Shown here in pieces: positions 26,987 through 36,258 of a stretch of 63,644 nucleotides of DNA. Below the pieces are notes generated by a model. The model was given only the letters and a program-made list of their open reading frames with translations. It did not search any database and was not told the origin of the DNA. Each line of letters opens with the position of its first letter. The first letter of the stretch is position 1. Source of the DNA: an uncultured Clostridia bacterium (lineage in GTDB: Bacteria > Bacillota > Clostridia > TANB77 > CAG-508). The stretch is taken from positions 1 through 63,644 of the forward strand of contig CATGLK010000012.1 of assembly GCA_949538735.1 (NCBI GenBank), in the 5' to 3' direction. Both the position numbers and the translations under genes were made by a program.

Positions 26987-27407
26987 ATACTAGTGCAAAT
27001 GTTAATTCTCCTTTTGCTGCTACTTTTCCGTCTACTGTTGCTATTGCTTGCCCTACACCAATTGGCCCTTTTCTCTTTATTATGCTTACTTCTAGTTTTA
27101 ATATATCCCCTGGTACTACCATTTTCTTGAATTTCATTTTGTCTATTCCGCCAAATAGTGCGTTTTTACCTTTGTTTTCTTCCATTGATAGTATTGCTAC
27201 TGCTCCTGTTTGTGCCAAACTTTCCGCTATCAATACTCCTGGCATTATTGGATTTCCTGGGAAGTGCCCTTTGAAGTACCATTCGTCTTCTCTTACTTTT
27301 TTGTATGCAACTGCACTTTCCCCTGGTGTATATTCTTCCACTTCATCTATCATCAAAAATGGATCTCGCTGTGGAATTATTTTTTCTATTTCTTCTTTTC
27401 CTAACAT
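26985..27407 (-). CDS. fabZ: 3-hydroxyacyl-ACP dehydratase FabZ
   Basis: A 140-residue hot-dog-fold dehydratase. It starts MLGKEEIEKIIPQRDPFLMI. The active-site His is in WYFKGHFPGNPIMPGVL and the Glu in IAESLAQTGA. FabZ removes water from 3-hydroxyacyl-ACP. It sits between accB and accC, a common arrangement in clostridial clusters. Confidence 0.97.
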   Translation of the reverse strand: MLGKEEIEKIIPQRDPFLMIDEVEEYTPGESAVAYKKVREDEWYFKGHFPGNPIMPGVLIAESLAQTGAVAILSMEENKGKNALFGGIDKMKFKKMVVPGDILKLEVSIIKRKGPIGVGQAIATVDGKVAAKGELTFALV

Positions 27408-27491
27408 TGTCCTTGTCCTTTACAATATATTTAGATTTTTATTCAGGTTTTATCTATAAACCGTAATCCTGCCTAAGTCCGTTTTTACAGA

Positions 27492-27944
27492 TTATATTTC
27501 TATTTCGAACAATGGTGTTCCGTATTCTACTGCTTTTCCGTCCTCTACAAGGATTTTTGATATTTTCCCCGCATATTCTGTTTCAATTTCGTTCATTAAT
27601 TTCATTGCTTCTATTATGCAAAGTGTTTCTCCCACTTTTACTTCTTTACCAACTTCTACATAGCTTTCTGCTGTTGGTGCTGGTTTTGAGTAAAATGTTC
27701 CTACCATTGGTGATTTTACTATTTTGATGTTTTCTTTTTCTGTTGGTTGATTTTCTTGTGGCATTTGGTTATTTGTTTCGCTTGGTATTGTTTGTTTTAC
27801 TACACTTTCTTGAGCTTGTGTTACTATTATTTTTTCTTCTTTTGCCATACTGATTTTTGTCCCGTCTGGAAAGTCTATACTTATAGATGATAATTTTGAA
27901 TTTCCCATATCGTCTATTAATTGTTTAATTTTTTCGTATTCCAT
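27492..27944 (-). CDS. accB: Biotin carboxyl carrier protein
   Basis: A 150-residue carrier. The N-terminal segment (YEKIKQLIDDMGNSKLSS) is followed by a Pro/Gln/Glu-rich linker and a biotinyl domain (SPMVGTFYSKPAPTAESYV). The biotin-accepting Lys lies in CIIEAMKLMNEIE. Biotin would be attached by the BirA encoded in the same cluster. Confidence 0.97.
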   Translation of the reverse strand: MEYEKIKQLIDDMGNSKLSSISIDFPDGTKISMAKEEKIIVTQAQESVVKQTIPSETNNQMPQENQPTEKENIKIVKSPMVGTFYSKPAPTAESYVEVGKEVKVGETLCIIEAMKLMNEIETEYAGKISKILVEDGKAVEYGTPLFEIEI

Positions 27945-28002
27945 TTTTTGTTGTATGAGCTATTTAATAGTTTAAATACTCATATTCTCCTTTCTTACTT
28001 TT

Positions 28003-29235
28003 TTAAATCTTTCTTAATATGATACTTGCATTATGACCACCAAATCCTAGTGAATTTGACATCACTGTCTCTACTTTTGTATTTACAATTTCATTTGGTG
28101 TTATATCAAGGTCACATTCTTCATCTTTTTCCTTGTAATTTATAGTTGGTGGAATTATTTGGTCTTGTATTGCTTTTACGCAGAAAATTGCTTCTATTGC
28201 ACCTGCTGCTCCTAATAAGTGACCTGTATTTCCTTTTGTTGAACTTATTTTTACTTTTTTGCTTGCTTCTTTAAATGCTTTTTTTATTGCCATAGTCTCT
28301 GTTGTATCGTTTAAATGTGTTGATGTCCCGTGGGCATTTATGTAATCAATTTCTTTTGGGTTTATTCCAGCGTCTTTTATTGCTCTTTCCATAGCTTTTG
28401 CTCCGCCAATTCCTTCTGGTTCAGGAGATGTTATGTGATATGCGTCTGTTGTTGCGCCAAATCCAATAACTTCTGCATAAATTTTTGCATTTCTTTTTTT
28501 CGCATGCTCATATTCTTCTAAAACAAGCATTGCAGCACCTTCGCCCATTACGAATCCATTTCTTTCTTTGTCAAATGGAATACTTGCCCTTGTTTTATCT
28601 TCTGAACTAGAAAGTGCTTTCATATTTTCAAAACCTGCAATTCCAAGTTCACATATAGCAGCCTCTGTACCACCTGCTATAATTGCATCTTCTCCACCAC
28701 ATTTAATAGTTTTATAAGCCTCGCCTATTGCGTGTGTAGATGACGCACAAGCTGTAACTATTGAAATTGACTCTCCTTTTAGTCCTAAATCAATTGATAT
28801 ATTTCCTGCTGGCATATTTGAAATAGCCATAGGAATGAACATTGGCGAAACTCTTCTATTTCCTTTTTCATTTAATATCTTTGCTTGTTCTTCAATTGTA
28901 ATTAATCCACCAATCCCTGAACTTACAAAAATTCCAACTCTATCTAAATCTGTATTATCAGCTGAAATTCCGCTATCTTTCAAAGCTTCTCTTGCTCCAA
29001 TAATTGCAAATTGAGAACATCTATCTAATCTTTTAGCCTGTTTTGCTTCAAAATGCTCCAACACATCATAATTCTTAACTTCACCTGCTAAACTAGTCTT
29101 GAAACCCGTTGTATCAAATAACGAAATTTTATCAATTCCACACTTTTTATTTTTAATTGCTTGCCAGTTTTCTTCAACTGTATTCCCTATTGGGCTAATC
29201 GCCCCTAAACCTGTTATAACAACTCTTCTTTCCAT
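28003..29235 (-). CDS. fabF: 3-oxoacyl-ACP synthase II
   Basis: A 410-residue condensing enzyme. The Cys of the Cys-His-His triad is in SIVTACASSTHAIGEAY, the first His in NAHGTSTHLNDTTE and the second in STKGNTGHLLGAAGAIE; the C-terminus is NSLGFGGHNASIIL. FabF elongates acyl-ACP with malonyl-ACP. No initiating synthase FabH is in this window. A 125-bp palindrome separates it from fabG. Confidence 0.97.
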   Translation of the reverse strand: MERRVVITGLGAISPIGNTVEENWQAIKNKKCGIDKISLFDTTGFKTSLAGEVKNYDVLEHFEAKQAKRLDRCSQFAIIGAREALKDSGISADNTDLDRVGIFVSSGIGGLITIEEQAKILNEKGNRRVSPMFIPMAISNMPAGNISIDLGLKGESISIVTACASSTHAIGEAYKTIKCGGEDAIIAGGTEAAICELGIAGFENMKALSSSEDKTRASIPFDKERNGFVMGEGAAMLVLEEYEHAKKRNAKIYAEVIGFGATTDAYHITSPEPEGIGGAKAMERAIKDAGINPKEIDYINAHGTSTHLNDTTETMAIKKAFKEASKKVKISSTKGNTGHLLGAAGAIEAIFCVKAIQDQIIPPTINYKEKDEECDLDITPNEIVNTKVETVMSNSLGFGGHNASIILRKI

Positions 29236-29261
29236 CTCTTTTTTCTCCTTCTAAACTTTTT

Positions 29262-29283
29262 GGGACAGGCCAAAAAAGTTTTA
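29262..29283. repeat. REP-like repeat, half copy ('GGCC' variant)
   Basis: AACTTTTTGGGACAGGCC followed by AAAAAAGTTTT, matching part of the copy at 13994-14044. It lies upstream of fabF. Confidence 0.5.
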
Positions 29284-29306
29284 TATTTACGTTCAAATTA
29301 TTTTCT

Positions 29307-29431
29307 AAAACGAATTCAAAGTAGTATATTGTGCTTTTTTACTAGTTTAAGCAAGCTGAAGGTGTACATATGTACATCGAAGTTTGCTTAAACTAGCAAA
29401 AATGTGCAAGATGCTGCTTTCAATTCGTTTT
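29307..29431. repeat. 125-bp imperfect palindrome between fabG and fabF
   Basis: The left arm starts AAAACGAATTCAAAGTAG and includes ACTAGTTTAAGCAAGCT; the right arm is its near inverse complement, ending CAATTCGTTTT at the fabG stop codon. The centre is TGTACATATGTACA. As RNA it would form a hairpin of about 60 pairs between the two coding regions. It could be a MITE-like insertion or a processing/stability element. Confidence 0.8.
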
Positions 29432-30161
29432 ATAGTAGTCCGCCATCAACACTAATAACTTGACCTGTAATATAAGAACTATCATCAGACGCCAAAAACT
29501 TAACAACATTAGCCACATCCTCAGCAGTCCCCATACGCCTAAGCGGAATATTTTTAGCAATCTCAGCCTTAACATCATCCTTCAAAGCAGAAGTCATATC
29601 AGTCTCTATAAAGCCTGGCGCAACTGCATTTACAAGAATATTTCTTGAAGCCACTTCCTTTGCCAAACTTTTTGTAAAGCCAATTATTCCTGCTTTGGAT
29701 GCCGAATAATTTGTTTGCCCTGCATTTCCTGATATTCCTACAACTGAAGAAATATTTATAATTCTTCCGTTTCTTTTTTTCATCATATAAGGAACTACAT
29801 TTTTTGTAACATTAAAAGTACCTGTCAAATTAACATTTATAACACTTTCAAAATCTTCCTTTTGCATTCTCAAAATAAGCATATCCTTTGTTATACCTGC
29901 ATTATTCACCAAAACATCAATTACTCCAAACTCGTTTATTACTTCATCTACAAGTCTCTTTGTATCATCAAAATTTGATACATCTCCCTGAACTGCTAAG
30001 CATTTCACATTATTTTTTTCAATTTCTGCCTTTGCATTTGCTAATTCTTCGTTTTCTTTCCTGTAATTGATTGCAATATCGTACCCCTCTTTTGCAAGTT
30101 TTATTGCAATTTGTTTTCCTATTCCACGTGTTGCACCTGTTATCAAAGCTACTTTCCCCAT
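29430..30161 (-). CDS. fabG: 3-oxoacyl-ACP reductase
   Basis: A 243-residue SDR. The NADPH-binding TGATRGIGKQIA, NNAG in VLVNNAGITKDM, catalytic Ser in INISSVVG and the Tyr/Lys pair in NYSASKAGIIGFTKSLA are all present. The C-terminus YITGQVISVDGGLL is typical. FabG makes the 3-hydroxyacyl-ACP substrate of FabZ. Confidence 0.97.
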   Translation of the reverse strand: MGKVALITGATRGIGKQIAIKLAKEGYDIAINYRKENEELANAKAEIEKNNVKCLAVQGDVSNFDDTKRLVDEVINEFGVIDVLVNNAGITKDMLILRMQKEDFESVINVNLTGTFNVTKNVVPYMMKKRNGRIINISSVVGISGNAGQTNYSASKAGIIGFTKSLAKEVASRNILVNAVAPGFIETDMTSALKDDVKAEIAKNIPLRRMGTAEDVANVVKFLASDDSSYITGQVISVDGGLL

Positions 30162-30234
30162 AATTCACATTCCTTCCATTCATATTTAAAATTGTTTATA
30201 TTCTAGCGTTATACAACTTTTGCTTTATGCAATG

Positions 30235-31170
30235 TTAATTTTTCAAAATTTCAATTGCATCTTCCAATGTTTTAACATCACATATGTTTAAAATTGTAAT
30301 TTCTCTATCGCCTTTTTCTTTTTTCACAAATCCTGACAAAGTCTTACCTGGACCAATCTCAACAAAAGTATCTACTCCATTATTTAACATATTTTCTAAT
30401 GTTTTTGAAAATCTAACTGGATTTACAATATGCTTTGCCAAAATTTCTGACATATTATCATTTGCTGAATATGGCTCTCCGTCTAGATTTTTTATTACTA
30501 CTGAACTAAATGGCCTAAACTCAACTTTTTCCAACTCGGCATTCAAAGCTTCTGAACTTTTTTGTAATTTTTCAGTATGAAATGGCCCTGCCGTATTTAA
30601 TATCCTTACCTTTTTCGCGCCCATTTCCTTTACTATCTTTTCAGCTTCCAATATTCCTTCTTCTTCACCAGAAATTACAATTTGCTCTTTTGTATTAAAA
30701 TTTGCAGGAACTACAAATTTATCCTTCACTTGACTGCAAACCCCTAATACTTGTGCCTCACTTAATCCAAACACAGCTGCCATTTTCCAGTTACCTTTTG
30801 GTAACAAATTTTGCATATATTCTCCACGTTTTTGAATAAGTTTAATTGCATCTTGTGTTGATAACGCGCCACCACTCACTAATGCTGCATACTCACCTAA
30901 ACTAAGTCCAGCAGACATTTCAGCTTTTATATTGTTCTTTTTTAAAATTTCCAATATAGCTAAACTCATTGTTAGAATTGCACTTTGAGTATATTTAGTT
31001 TCATTCAAGACTTCTTCTTCACCTTCAAAAGAGATTTTTGCAATGTCCACTCCTGTTATTTCTTGTGCTAAATCGTATACTTTTCTTGCTTCTTCATATT
31101 TTTCATAAATATCTTTTCCCATTCCAATTTTCTGAGTTCCTTGACCAGGAAACAAAAATCCAATTTTCAT
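30235..31170 (-). CDS. fabD: Malonyl-CoA:ACP transacylase
   Basis: A 311-residue transferase. It begins MKIGFLFPGQGTQKIGMGKD. The active Ser lies in GLSLGEYAALVSGG, where Leu replaces the common His of GHSLGE, and the catalytic His in AGPFHTEKL. FabD loads malonate onto ACP. Its ATG overlaps the end of the birA gene by four bases (31167-31170). Confidence 0.97.
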   Translation of the reverse strand: MKIGFLFPGQGTQKIGMGKDIYEKYEEARKVYDLAQEITGVDIAKISFEGEEEVLNETKYTQSAILTMSLAILEILKKNNIKAEMSAGLSLGEYAALVSGGALSTQDAIKLIQKRGEYMQNLLPKGNWKMAAVFGLSEAQVLGVCSQVKDKFVVPANFNTKEQIVISGEEEGILEAEKIVKEMGAKKVRILNTAGPFHTEKLQKSSEALNAELEKVEFRPFSSVVIKNLDGEPYSANDNMSEILAKHIVNPVRFSKTLENMLNNGVDTFVEIGPGKTLSGFVKKEKGDREITILNICDVKTLEDAIEILKN

Positions 31171-31817
31171 ACTACTTTTCTCCTTTTGATGTTTTTTTGC
31201 TCTGTCCCCAGTGGCAATTTATTGCCAAAAAGGTCCGTCCCTGTTGGCAATTTTTCAAATTTATTGCAAAATTCTGCTATAAATTCATTTCTTTCAACTT
31301 CAATATCAAATTCTTTTTTTATTGATGTTGCAATATCTTTTATTTCTTCTGCAAATTTTTCTTGCATTGTGTTTAACCCTATTCCAATCACCAAGCATTT
31401 TATTTTTTCGCCAACTACTTTACTTTGTGTTAAAATACCACCAATTTTTTTCCCTTTGTAAACTATGTCATTTGGTTCTTTTATATTTAAGTTAATCCCA
31501 TATTTTTCTCTAAAAATTTCTACGATGATATTTGCAATTTCAATAGTCAGTCCTTCTGTTTCTTGAACTGTGCAATCTGTTCTTATTAAAAATGAAAATG
31601 CTATGTTGTTTGGTTCGTCTGTATGCCAAACTCTTCCGTGTGTTCCTTGTCCTTTTGTTTGTTTATCTGCCATAATTAGTAATCCACTTGGTGCTCCTTG
31701 CTTATATTGTCGCCATATTTCGTTTTGGGTTGAATCTATTTCTTTATAGTAGATAGCTTTTCTTCCCAATTCTTTTGTTTTGAGCCCTTTCAGTTTTAAT
31801 TCGTCTTTAAATTCCAT
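31167..31817 (-). CDS. birA: Biotin-protein ligase catalytic domain, C-terminus encoded by a REP repeat
   Basis: A 216-residue enzyme lacking the N-terminal repressor HTH. The catalytic domain shows YYKEIDSTQNEIWR, the biotinoyl-AMP loop KGQGTHGRVWHTD, and LNIKEPNDIVYKGKKIGGIL. After FCNKFEK the reading frame runs through a REP-like repeat (LPTGTDLFGNKLPLGTEQ) to a basic end. The usual C-terminal SH3-like domain therefore appears to be replaced or lost. BirA biotinylates AccB. Whether this shortened enzyme is fully active is uncertain. It overlaps fabD by four bases. Confidence 0.85.
   Translation of the reverse strand: MEFKDELKLKGLKTKELGRKAIYYKEIDSTQNEIWRQYKQGAPSGLLIMADKQTKGQGTHGRVWHTDEPNNIAFSFLIRTDCTVQETEGLTIEIANIIVEIFREKYGINLNIKEPNDIVYKGKKIGGILTQSKVVGEKIKCLVIGIGLNTMQEKFAEEIKDIATSIKKEFDIEVERNEFIAEFCNKFEKLPTGTDLFGNKLPLGTEQKNIKRRKVV
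31199..31256. repeat. REP-like repeat inside the 3' end of birA
   Basis: Units TGTCCCCAGTGGCA and AAGGTCCGTCCCTGTTGGCA with TTGCCAAAAA between them, all inside the birA reading frame (minus strand). Confidence 0.8.
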
Positions 31818-31835
31818 CTACTTTTTGCCTACCTT

Positions 31836-33576
31836 CTATCTTTTCGAACTTTTCTTATTTTTTAATTGTTTATTAATTATGTCCAAATTTGCCTGTCTTT
31901 TTATCTTGTTTGTAGTTGTTTTTATTAGTGGCTCTTCTGTTAAAATAATTCCTCTTATTGCTTTATATTGTGGCATTGACCTATTTATTTCTTTGATTTT
32001 TTCTGATATTGCTTTTCTAATTTGTTCTTCTGTTTCTACTTTATATGCTTCAGTTATTCTTTTTTTATCTATAACAACTTTTACATTTATTTTGATGTCG
32101 TTTTTATCTTCTGACATTTGTTTTCCAAATATAAAAGATTCATTTACTCCTTCAATTCGGTTTACTAAGTTTTCTATTTCTTCTGGGAAGATATTTTTTC
32201 CATTTTTTAATACAATTACACTCTTTTTTCTTCCACAAATGAATATATATCCCTCTTCGTCTATTCTTGCTAAGTCTCCTGTTTTGAACCAGCCGCCTTC
32301 CATAACTTCTTTGGTAGCTTTCTCATTTTCAAAATAACCAAGCATTATACTAGGACCTTTTACTAAAAGCTCTCCTATGCCTTCACTGTTTTTATCTATT
32401 ACTTTTGCTTGCACACTTGGAACTGCTTTTCCAATTGAGCCTATTTTATGGTGCTCTTTTGTTCCTATTCCTACTACTGGTGATGTTTCTGTTAGCCCAT
32501 ATCCTTGAACTAAGTTAAGTCCTAATAATCTGTATTTTTCTTCTATTGTTTTTTCTAAAGCTGCTGCTCCACTTATAAATAATTTGATTTTTCCACCTAA
32601 CATTTCATGGATTTCTTTAAAGTGTTGTTTCCTTTCTTCTATTGGTAAATTTCTATATTTTTCTTCTTTTTCAAGTATTTCTGCTAGTTTTCCTTCTTTC
32701 TCAATTCTACTTCTTATAATTTTAAATATTCTTTCATAAATTGCTGGAACACATGCCATTACTGTTACTTGATATTCTTTTAAATTTTCTACAATATGTC
32801 TTATTCCGTCACAAAATACTGTTGTTGCTCCTTTGTATAATGAAAATAAAAATCCCACTGTACATTCAAAAACGTGATGTATTGGAAGTATTGAAAGTAA
32901 TGTATCTTCTGAATTTACATCTAATATACTTCCTATATCCATTAAATTTGAGCATATATTTTTATGTGATAATGCAACTATTTTTGGTTCTGATGTTGTT
33001 CCTGATGTAAATAGCATTATGCTCATTTCTTTTGGATTTATTTTTGCATCAATAAATCTTCTGTCTCCATTTTCAATTAATCTATTTCCCACTTTTATTA
33101 GTTCTTTTTGTGAAAAAACTCCATTTGTGTTATGGTCTAAATCCATTGATATCAAGTGTTTTAAATTTCCTGTTTCACTACTTTTTATTTTTTCTAATGT
33201 TTTTACATATTTTTCTGAGCAGAATATTGCTTCTACTTCTGATTTTTTTATTAGATGTTTTAGTTCGTTTTCTGTTAATGATTTGTCTAATGGTACTACT
33301 ATCCCTGTTCCACATACTATTGATAAATATGCAATTTCCCATTCATATCTATTTTCTCCAATTACTGCTATTCTTTTATCCTTTAATCCTAAATCTATTA
33401 ATGCTGTTCCGCATAGCATCTACCATTTGTCTTACTTCTTTATGTGTTATTGTTTTATATTTTCCTTTTTCTTCTCTTATTTTATATGCTATTTTTTCTC
33501 CATATAGGTTGTTTGTTTTTTCTAACATATCTTTTAAGTCTGTAATTTTTAAAGTTTTATTTTCTTTTGCTTTCAT
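31836..33576 (-). CDS. AMP-binding acyl-CoA/acyl-ACP ligase, one CGG (+1)
   Basis: A 579-residue adenylate-forming enzyme when the C at 33411 is skipped (in-frame CGG 33411-33409). The N-terminal stretch NNLYGEKIAYKIREEKGK...VRQMVDAM joins to GTALIDLGLKDKRIAVIGEN, the standard core of the family. Motifs are MLFTSGTTSEPKIVALSHKN (A3), LVQGYGLTETSPVVGIG (A5), GGWFKTGDLARIDEEGYIFI (A7) and GRKKSVIVLKNGKNIFP (A8). It resembles long-chain fatty-acid ligases. It is the first gene of the fatty-acid synthesis cluster, so it may recycle exogenous or released fatty acids. Confidence 0.85.
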
Positions 33577-33663
33577 AAATTACCACCTATCGTTTTTATT
33601 TTTTGTATGTTATATTTATACCACATTTTTTTCCAATTGTGATTAGACTGGCAGGTCAGTACA

Positions 33664-33706
33664 AAAAACACTCTGAATTTATTTTCTAAATTCAAAGTGT
33701 TTTTGT
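33664..33706 (-). terminator. Terminator after the pilin-like gene
   Basis: AAACACTTTGAATTTAG / TAAATTCAGAGTGTTT stem with flanking T/A runs, just beyond the stop codon of the pilin-like gene. Confidence 0.8.
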
Positions 33707-33707
33707 T

Positions 33708-35171
33708 TTAATATATTACACCTATTTTTCCCATTCCTGAATATTCCACTCCGTCTTTCACTAATATAAATTGATATTCTCTTTTTTCAAAATTTGATGG
33801 TAAATCTGTGATTGTTTCTCTCAGAAACTCACATACTCTATAACTGTTAATTATCATGTCCACTTGTGCTACTCCTTCAATCTCTTCAATCATATCTGTA
33901 ATGTCCAATTTTTGTCCCCCATAAATAATATATGCTTGTTCAAAAGATGTAAACTTATTAGTTTCAACATCTCTTAATCCTACAGTCCAATACAACTGCA
34001 AACCTGCTATTTTTATCTCTCTTAAAGTTGCTAATTTTTTAGTTGATATCACAGCTGTTTCACTTATATATGGCTCAATATTTCCAACATAATATCGTGG
34101 CAGACTTTTATCTATATTTGTAACTTCTACTGATTTTTTATATGTTTTTCCTGTTATTAAATCTTTTACTGTAAATGTGTATGTTCCATTTTCTTTTGCT
34201 ATATATGTATCTGATATCTCGTCTGCTGGATTTATTATTTCTATTAGTTTTACTTCTCCTGTTGCTTCATCATAAAATAAACCTCCGATTAAATTTAAAA
34301 TTTCTTCACTTAATTTCTGTTCATTCATTCCATTCCATAAATCTTCTTCTGTTAATATTGTTCCATCTTGAGTATTCATAAATTGCAAAACTTCTTCAAA
34401 TGTCGTAAAATTTGTTCCTTCTTGTTTGTTAGTGAATCTAATCGCTAATTGTTTATACAATTCTTTCTTATCCTGTTCACTCATATTTTCTACTTTTTGA
34501 TAAAGACCTTGTGCTTCCTCTTCATTTGATATTGTCGTAATAAGTCCTTCAACTGATGTTACTCTTAAGAATACTGTACCCGTCTTCTCTGTATCTGGTG
34601 TTTTGCTTATATTTATTTTAACTCCATTTTCTGCCTCTATTTCCCATAAAAAGGTTTCATTTTCTTTTTCATCATAGTAATTAAGAACGTAGCTACTTCC
34701 TTCTTCATCTAAAGAAATTATATAAACATCGCTTTTTCCTGTTCCATTTCCTAAAGTCATTCTATTTCCTACTAACTTTTGAACATCTACTATCCCTGCT
34801 CCATCTATAACTTGTCTATCCTTTTCCAAATATTCTATAAATGTTTTCTTTGTTGCTTTTGGCGTTGCTGGCTCTGGCTCTATAGTGTCATAAGCAATTT
34901 TTAATGTTTCATTCATACTAGCAAGTCTCGTATTATTGGCTGTATTTATCTCTATTTGATACTCTCCATATGCTAATATTATTTGCTCCTTCACTGTTGC
35001 CTGTTCATTCTTTATTTTGCTACTACTTGCTTTTGTTAATATTCCATTATCTCCTGTTAGTGTTGCTATTGCTACTCCTGCAAGTATTAAAAGCACTATT
35101 ATCGTTATTACTAGCGCTATTAATGTAATTCCTTTGTTGTTTCTTTCTTTTTTTGATTTTTCTTTTCTCAT
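33708..35171 (-). CDS. Prepilin-type surface protein
   Basis: A 487-residue protein with a class III signal: KKERNNKG ends in the processing Gly, and ITLIALVITIIVLLILAGVA is the hydrophobic helix. It continues into IATLTGDNGILTKAS. This segment is almost identical to that of the two leucine-rich-repeat paralogues, which makes it an intact internal reference for their CGG sites: here the codon after GCA is plain GGA. The exported region has no family I recognise. Processing by the A24 peptidase in this window is expected. Confidence 0.78.
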   Translation of the reverse strand: MRKEKSKKERNNKGITLIALVITIIVLLILAGVAIATLTGDNGILTKASSSKIKNEQATVKEQIILAYGEYQIEINTANNTRLASMNETLKIAYDTIEPEPATPKATKKTFIEYLEKDRQVIDGAGIVDVQKLVGNRMTLGNGTGKSDVYIISLDEEGSSYVLNYYDEKENETFLWEIEAENGVKINISKTPDTEKTGTVFLRVTSVEGLITTISNEEEAQGLYQKVENMSEQDKKELYKQLAIRFTNKQEGTNFTTFEEVLQFMNTQDGTILTEEDLWNGMNEQKLSEEILNLIGGLFYDEATGEVKLIEIINPADEISDTYIAKENGTYTFTVKDLITGKTYKKSVEVTNIDKSLPRYYVGNIEPYISETAVISTKKLATLREIKIAGLQLYWTVGLRDVETNKFTSFEQAYIIYGGQKLDITDMIEEIEGVAQVDMIINSYRVCEFLRETITDLPSNFEKREYQFILVKDGVEYSGMGKIGVIY

Positions 35172-35201
35172 TTTTATCTTATCCTTTCTTTCGTTTGTTT
35201 T

Positions 35202-35230
35202 ATTGTATTTTTTATCAGGAATTATGTCAA
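35202..35230 (-). promoter_or_regulatory. Promoter of the pilin-like gene (shared type)
   Basis: TTGACA (35230-35225), a 17-base spacer and TACAAT (35207-35202). The same hexamers and spacing stand before both leucine-rich-repeat pilin-like genes. Confidence 0.75.
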
Positions 35231-35274
35231 TATCTATGTCTCTATTTTATTTTGATGTTGTTACAATTCAGCAA

Positions 35275-35326
35275 AAAAATAAACCCAGTTAGTAGGTTTT
35301 CATCTCCTTTAACTTGGTTTATATTT
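35275..35326 (-). terminator. Terminator of the Rpn-family gene
   Basis: AAACCAAGTTA / TAACTGGGTTT stem followed by TATTTTTTT on the minus strand. Confidence 0.75.
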
Positions 35327-35331
35327 TTCAG

Positions 35332-36258
35332 TTATACCATTTTTAGTTTTTCTAACTTCTTTTGGTCTATTTTCACTATGTCCATTATGTCTTTATCACT
35401 CATTTGCTTTTGTAGCATTTCTTTTACTATTTGCGTTATTGTTTTGGATATTCCTAATCTTTCTCCTTTTTGAAATTGCATTTTCCTATCTTTTTTTATA
35501 ACTTCTATTATCATTTCCTTATCACCTAACCTTTCTAATTTTCTTGTTATATTTTTAACTCTTTTTTCTCCCAAAGTTTCATTATATATGTATTTAATAA
35601 CTCGTATTAAAATATCTCTATTTATCTTTTCTATTTTCTTTTGAGTTATTTCTTCTAAATTATCATACAGTTCATCAGGATTTTTAGTTTTTTCAAGTGC
35701 CATCATTTTTAATATAAATAACTTGTCTTGTAACAGTTCTTGTTTTGTGTACTCATTACTGTCTAATATTACATAACTACCTAAATCCATATTGTCTAAG
35801 CCTTCTAGTTGCTCTTGGCAGTCTTTTATATGTTTTGCAACATTCCACCTTTCTGTTCCTGTGTATATTACAATTGGTATCACTAGTGGCAATTTTTCTT
35901 CTTTTTTCATTGTTTTCTTGTTCTTCATTGCCATTTCTATTATTGCTATTTGATATTTTAGTATTCTTTTTGGCATTGAATAATCAACCTTACTTTGATG
36001 CTCTATTAGAAAGAATATTTGTTGCCCTTTCTTTTTATATACTATGTCACATTCTTGGTTGCTAAATTTTGGGTCTATAAAACTACTGTTGTATATTTCT
36101 AAGTTTTTGGATTTTATTTTGTCTTTTAATTTCAAACATCTATTTATTAATTCAGCCACTTGTGTTTTATCTTCTAATATCATTCTAAATATTTTGTCAT
36201 GTGGATTATTTACCTTTTTTTGCTCATTATATTCTTCTATTGTTCTACTCCTTTCCAT
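35332..36258 (-). CDS. Rpn-family PD-(D/E)XK nuclease (transposase-like)
   Basis: A 308-residue protein of the Rpn/PDDEXK_2 group. The N-terminus has NPHDKIFRMILEDKTQVAEL, and the nuclease core is FIDPKFSNQECDIVYKKK with Asp, then FFLIEHQSKVDYSMPKRIL with the E-x-Q variant of the active site. The helical C-terminus has QKGERLGISKTITQIVKEML. Rpn proteins cleave DNA and are annotated as recombination-promoting. They are often present in many diverged copies. There is no inverted-repeat pair of a classic insertion sequence around it. Confidence 0.85.
   Translation of the reverse strand: MERSRTIEEYNEQKKVNNPHDKIFRMILEDKTQVAELINRCLKLKDKIKSKNLEIYNSSFIDPKFSNQECDIVYKKKGQQIFFLIEHQSKVDYSMPKRILKYQIAIIEMAMKNKKTMKKEEKLPLVIPIVIYTGTERWNVAKHIKDCQEQLEGLDNMDLGSYVILDSNEYTKQELLQDKLFILKMMALEKTKNPDELYDNLEEITQKKIEKINRDILIRVIKYIYNETLGEKRVKNITRKLERLGDKEMIIEVIKKDRKMQFQKGERLGISKTITQIVKEMLQKQMSDKDIMDIVKIDQKKLEKLKMV

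Noticed and set aside
35332..36258. Rpn-family gene as part of a complete insertion sequence
   Set aside because: No flanking inverted repeats or target duplications are visible; it has its own terminator and ordinary codon use.
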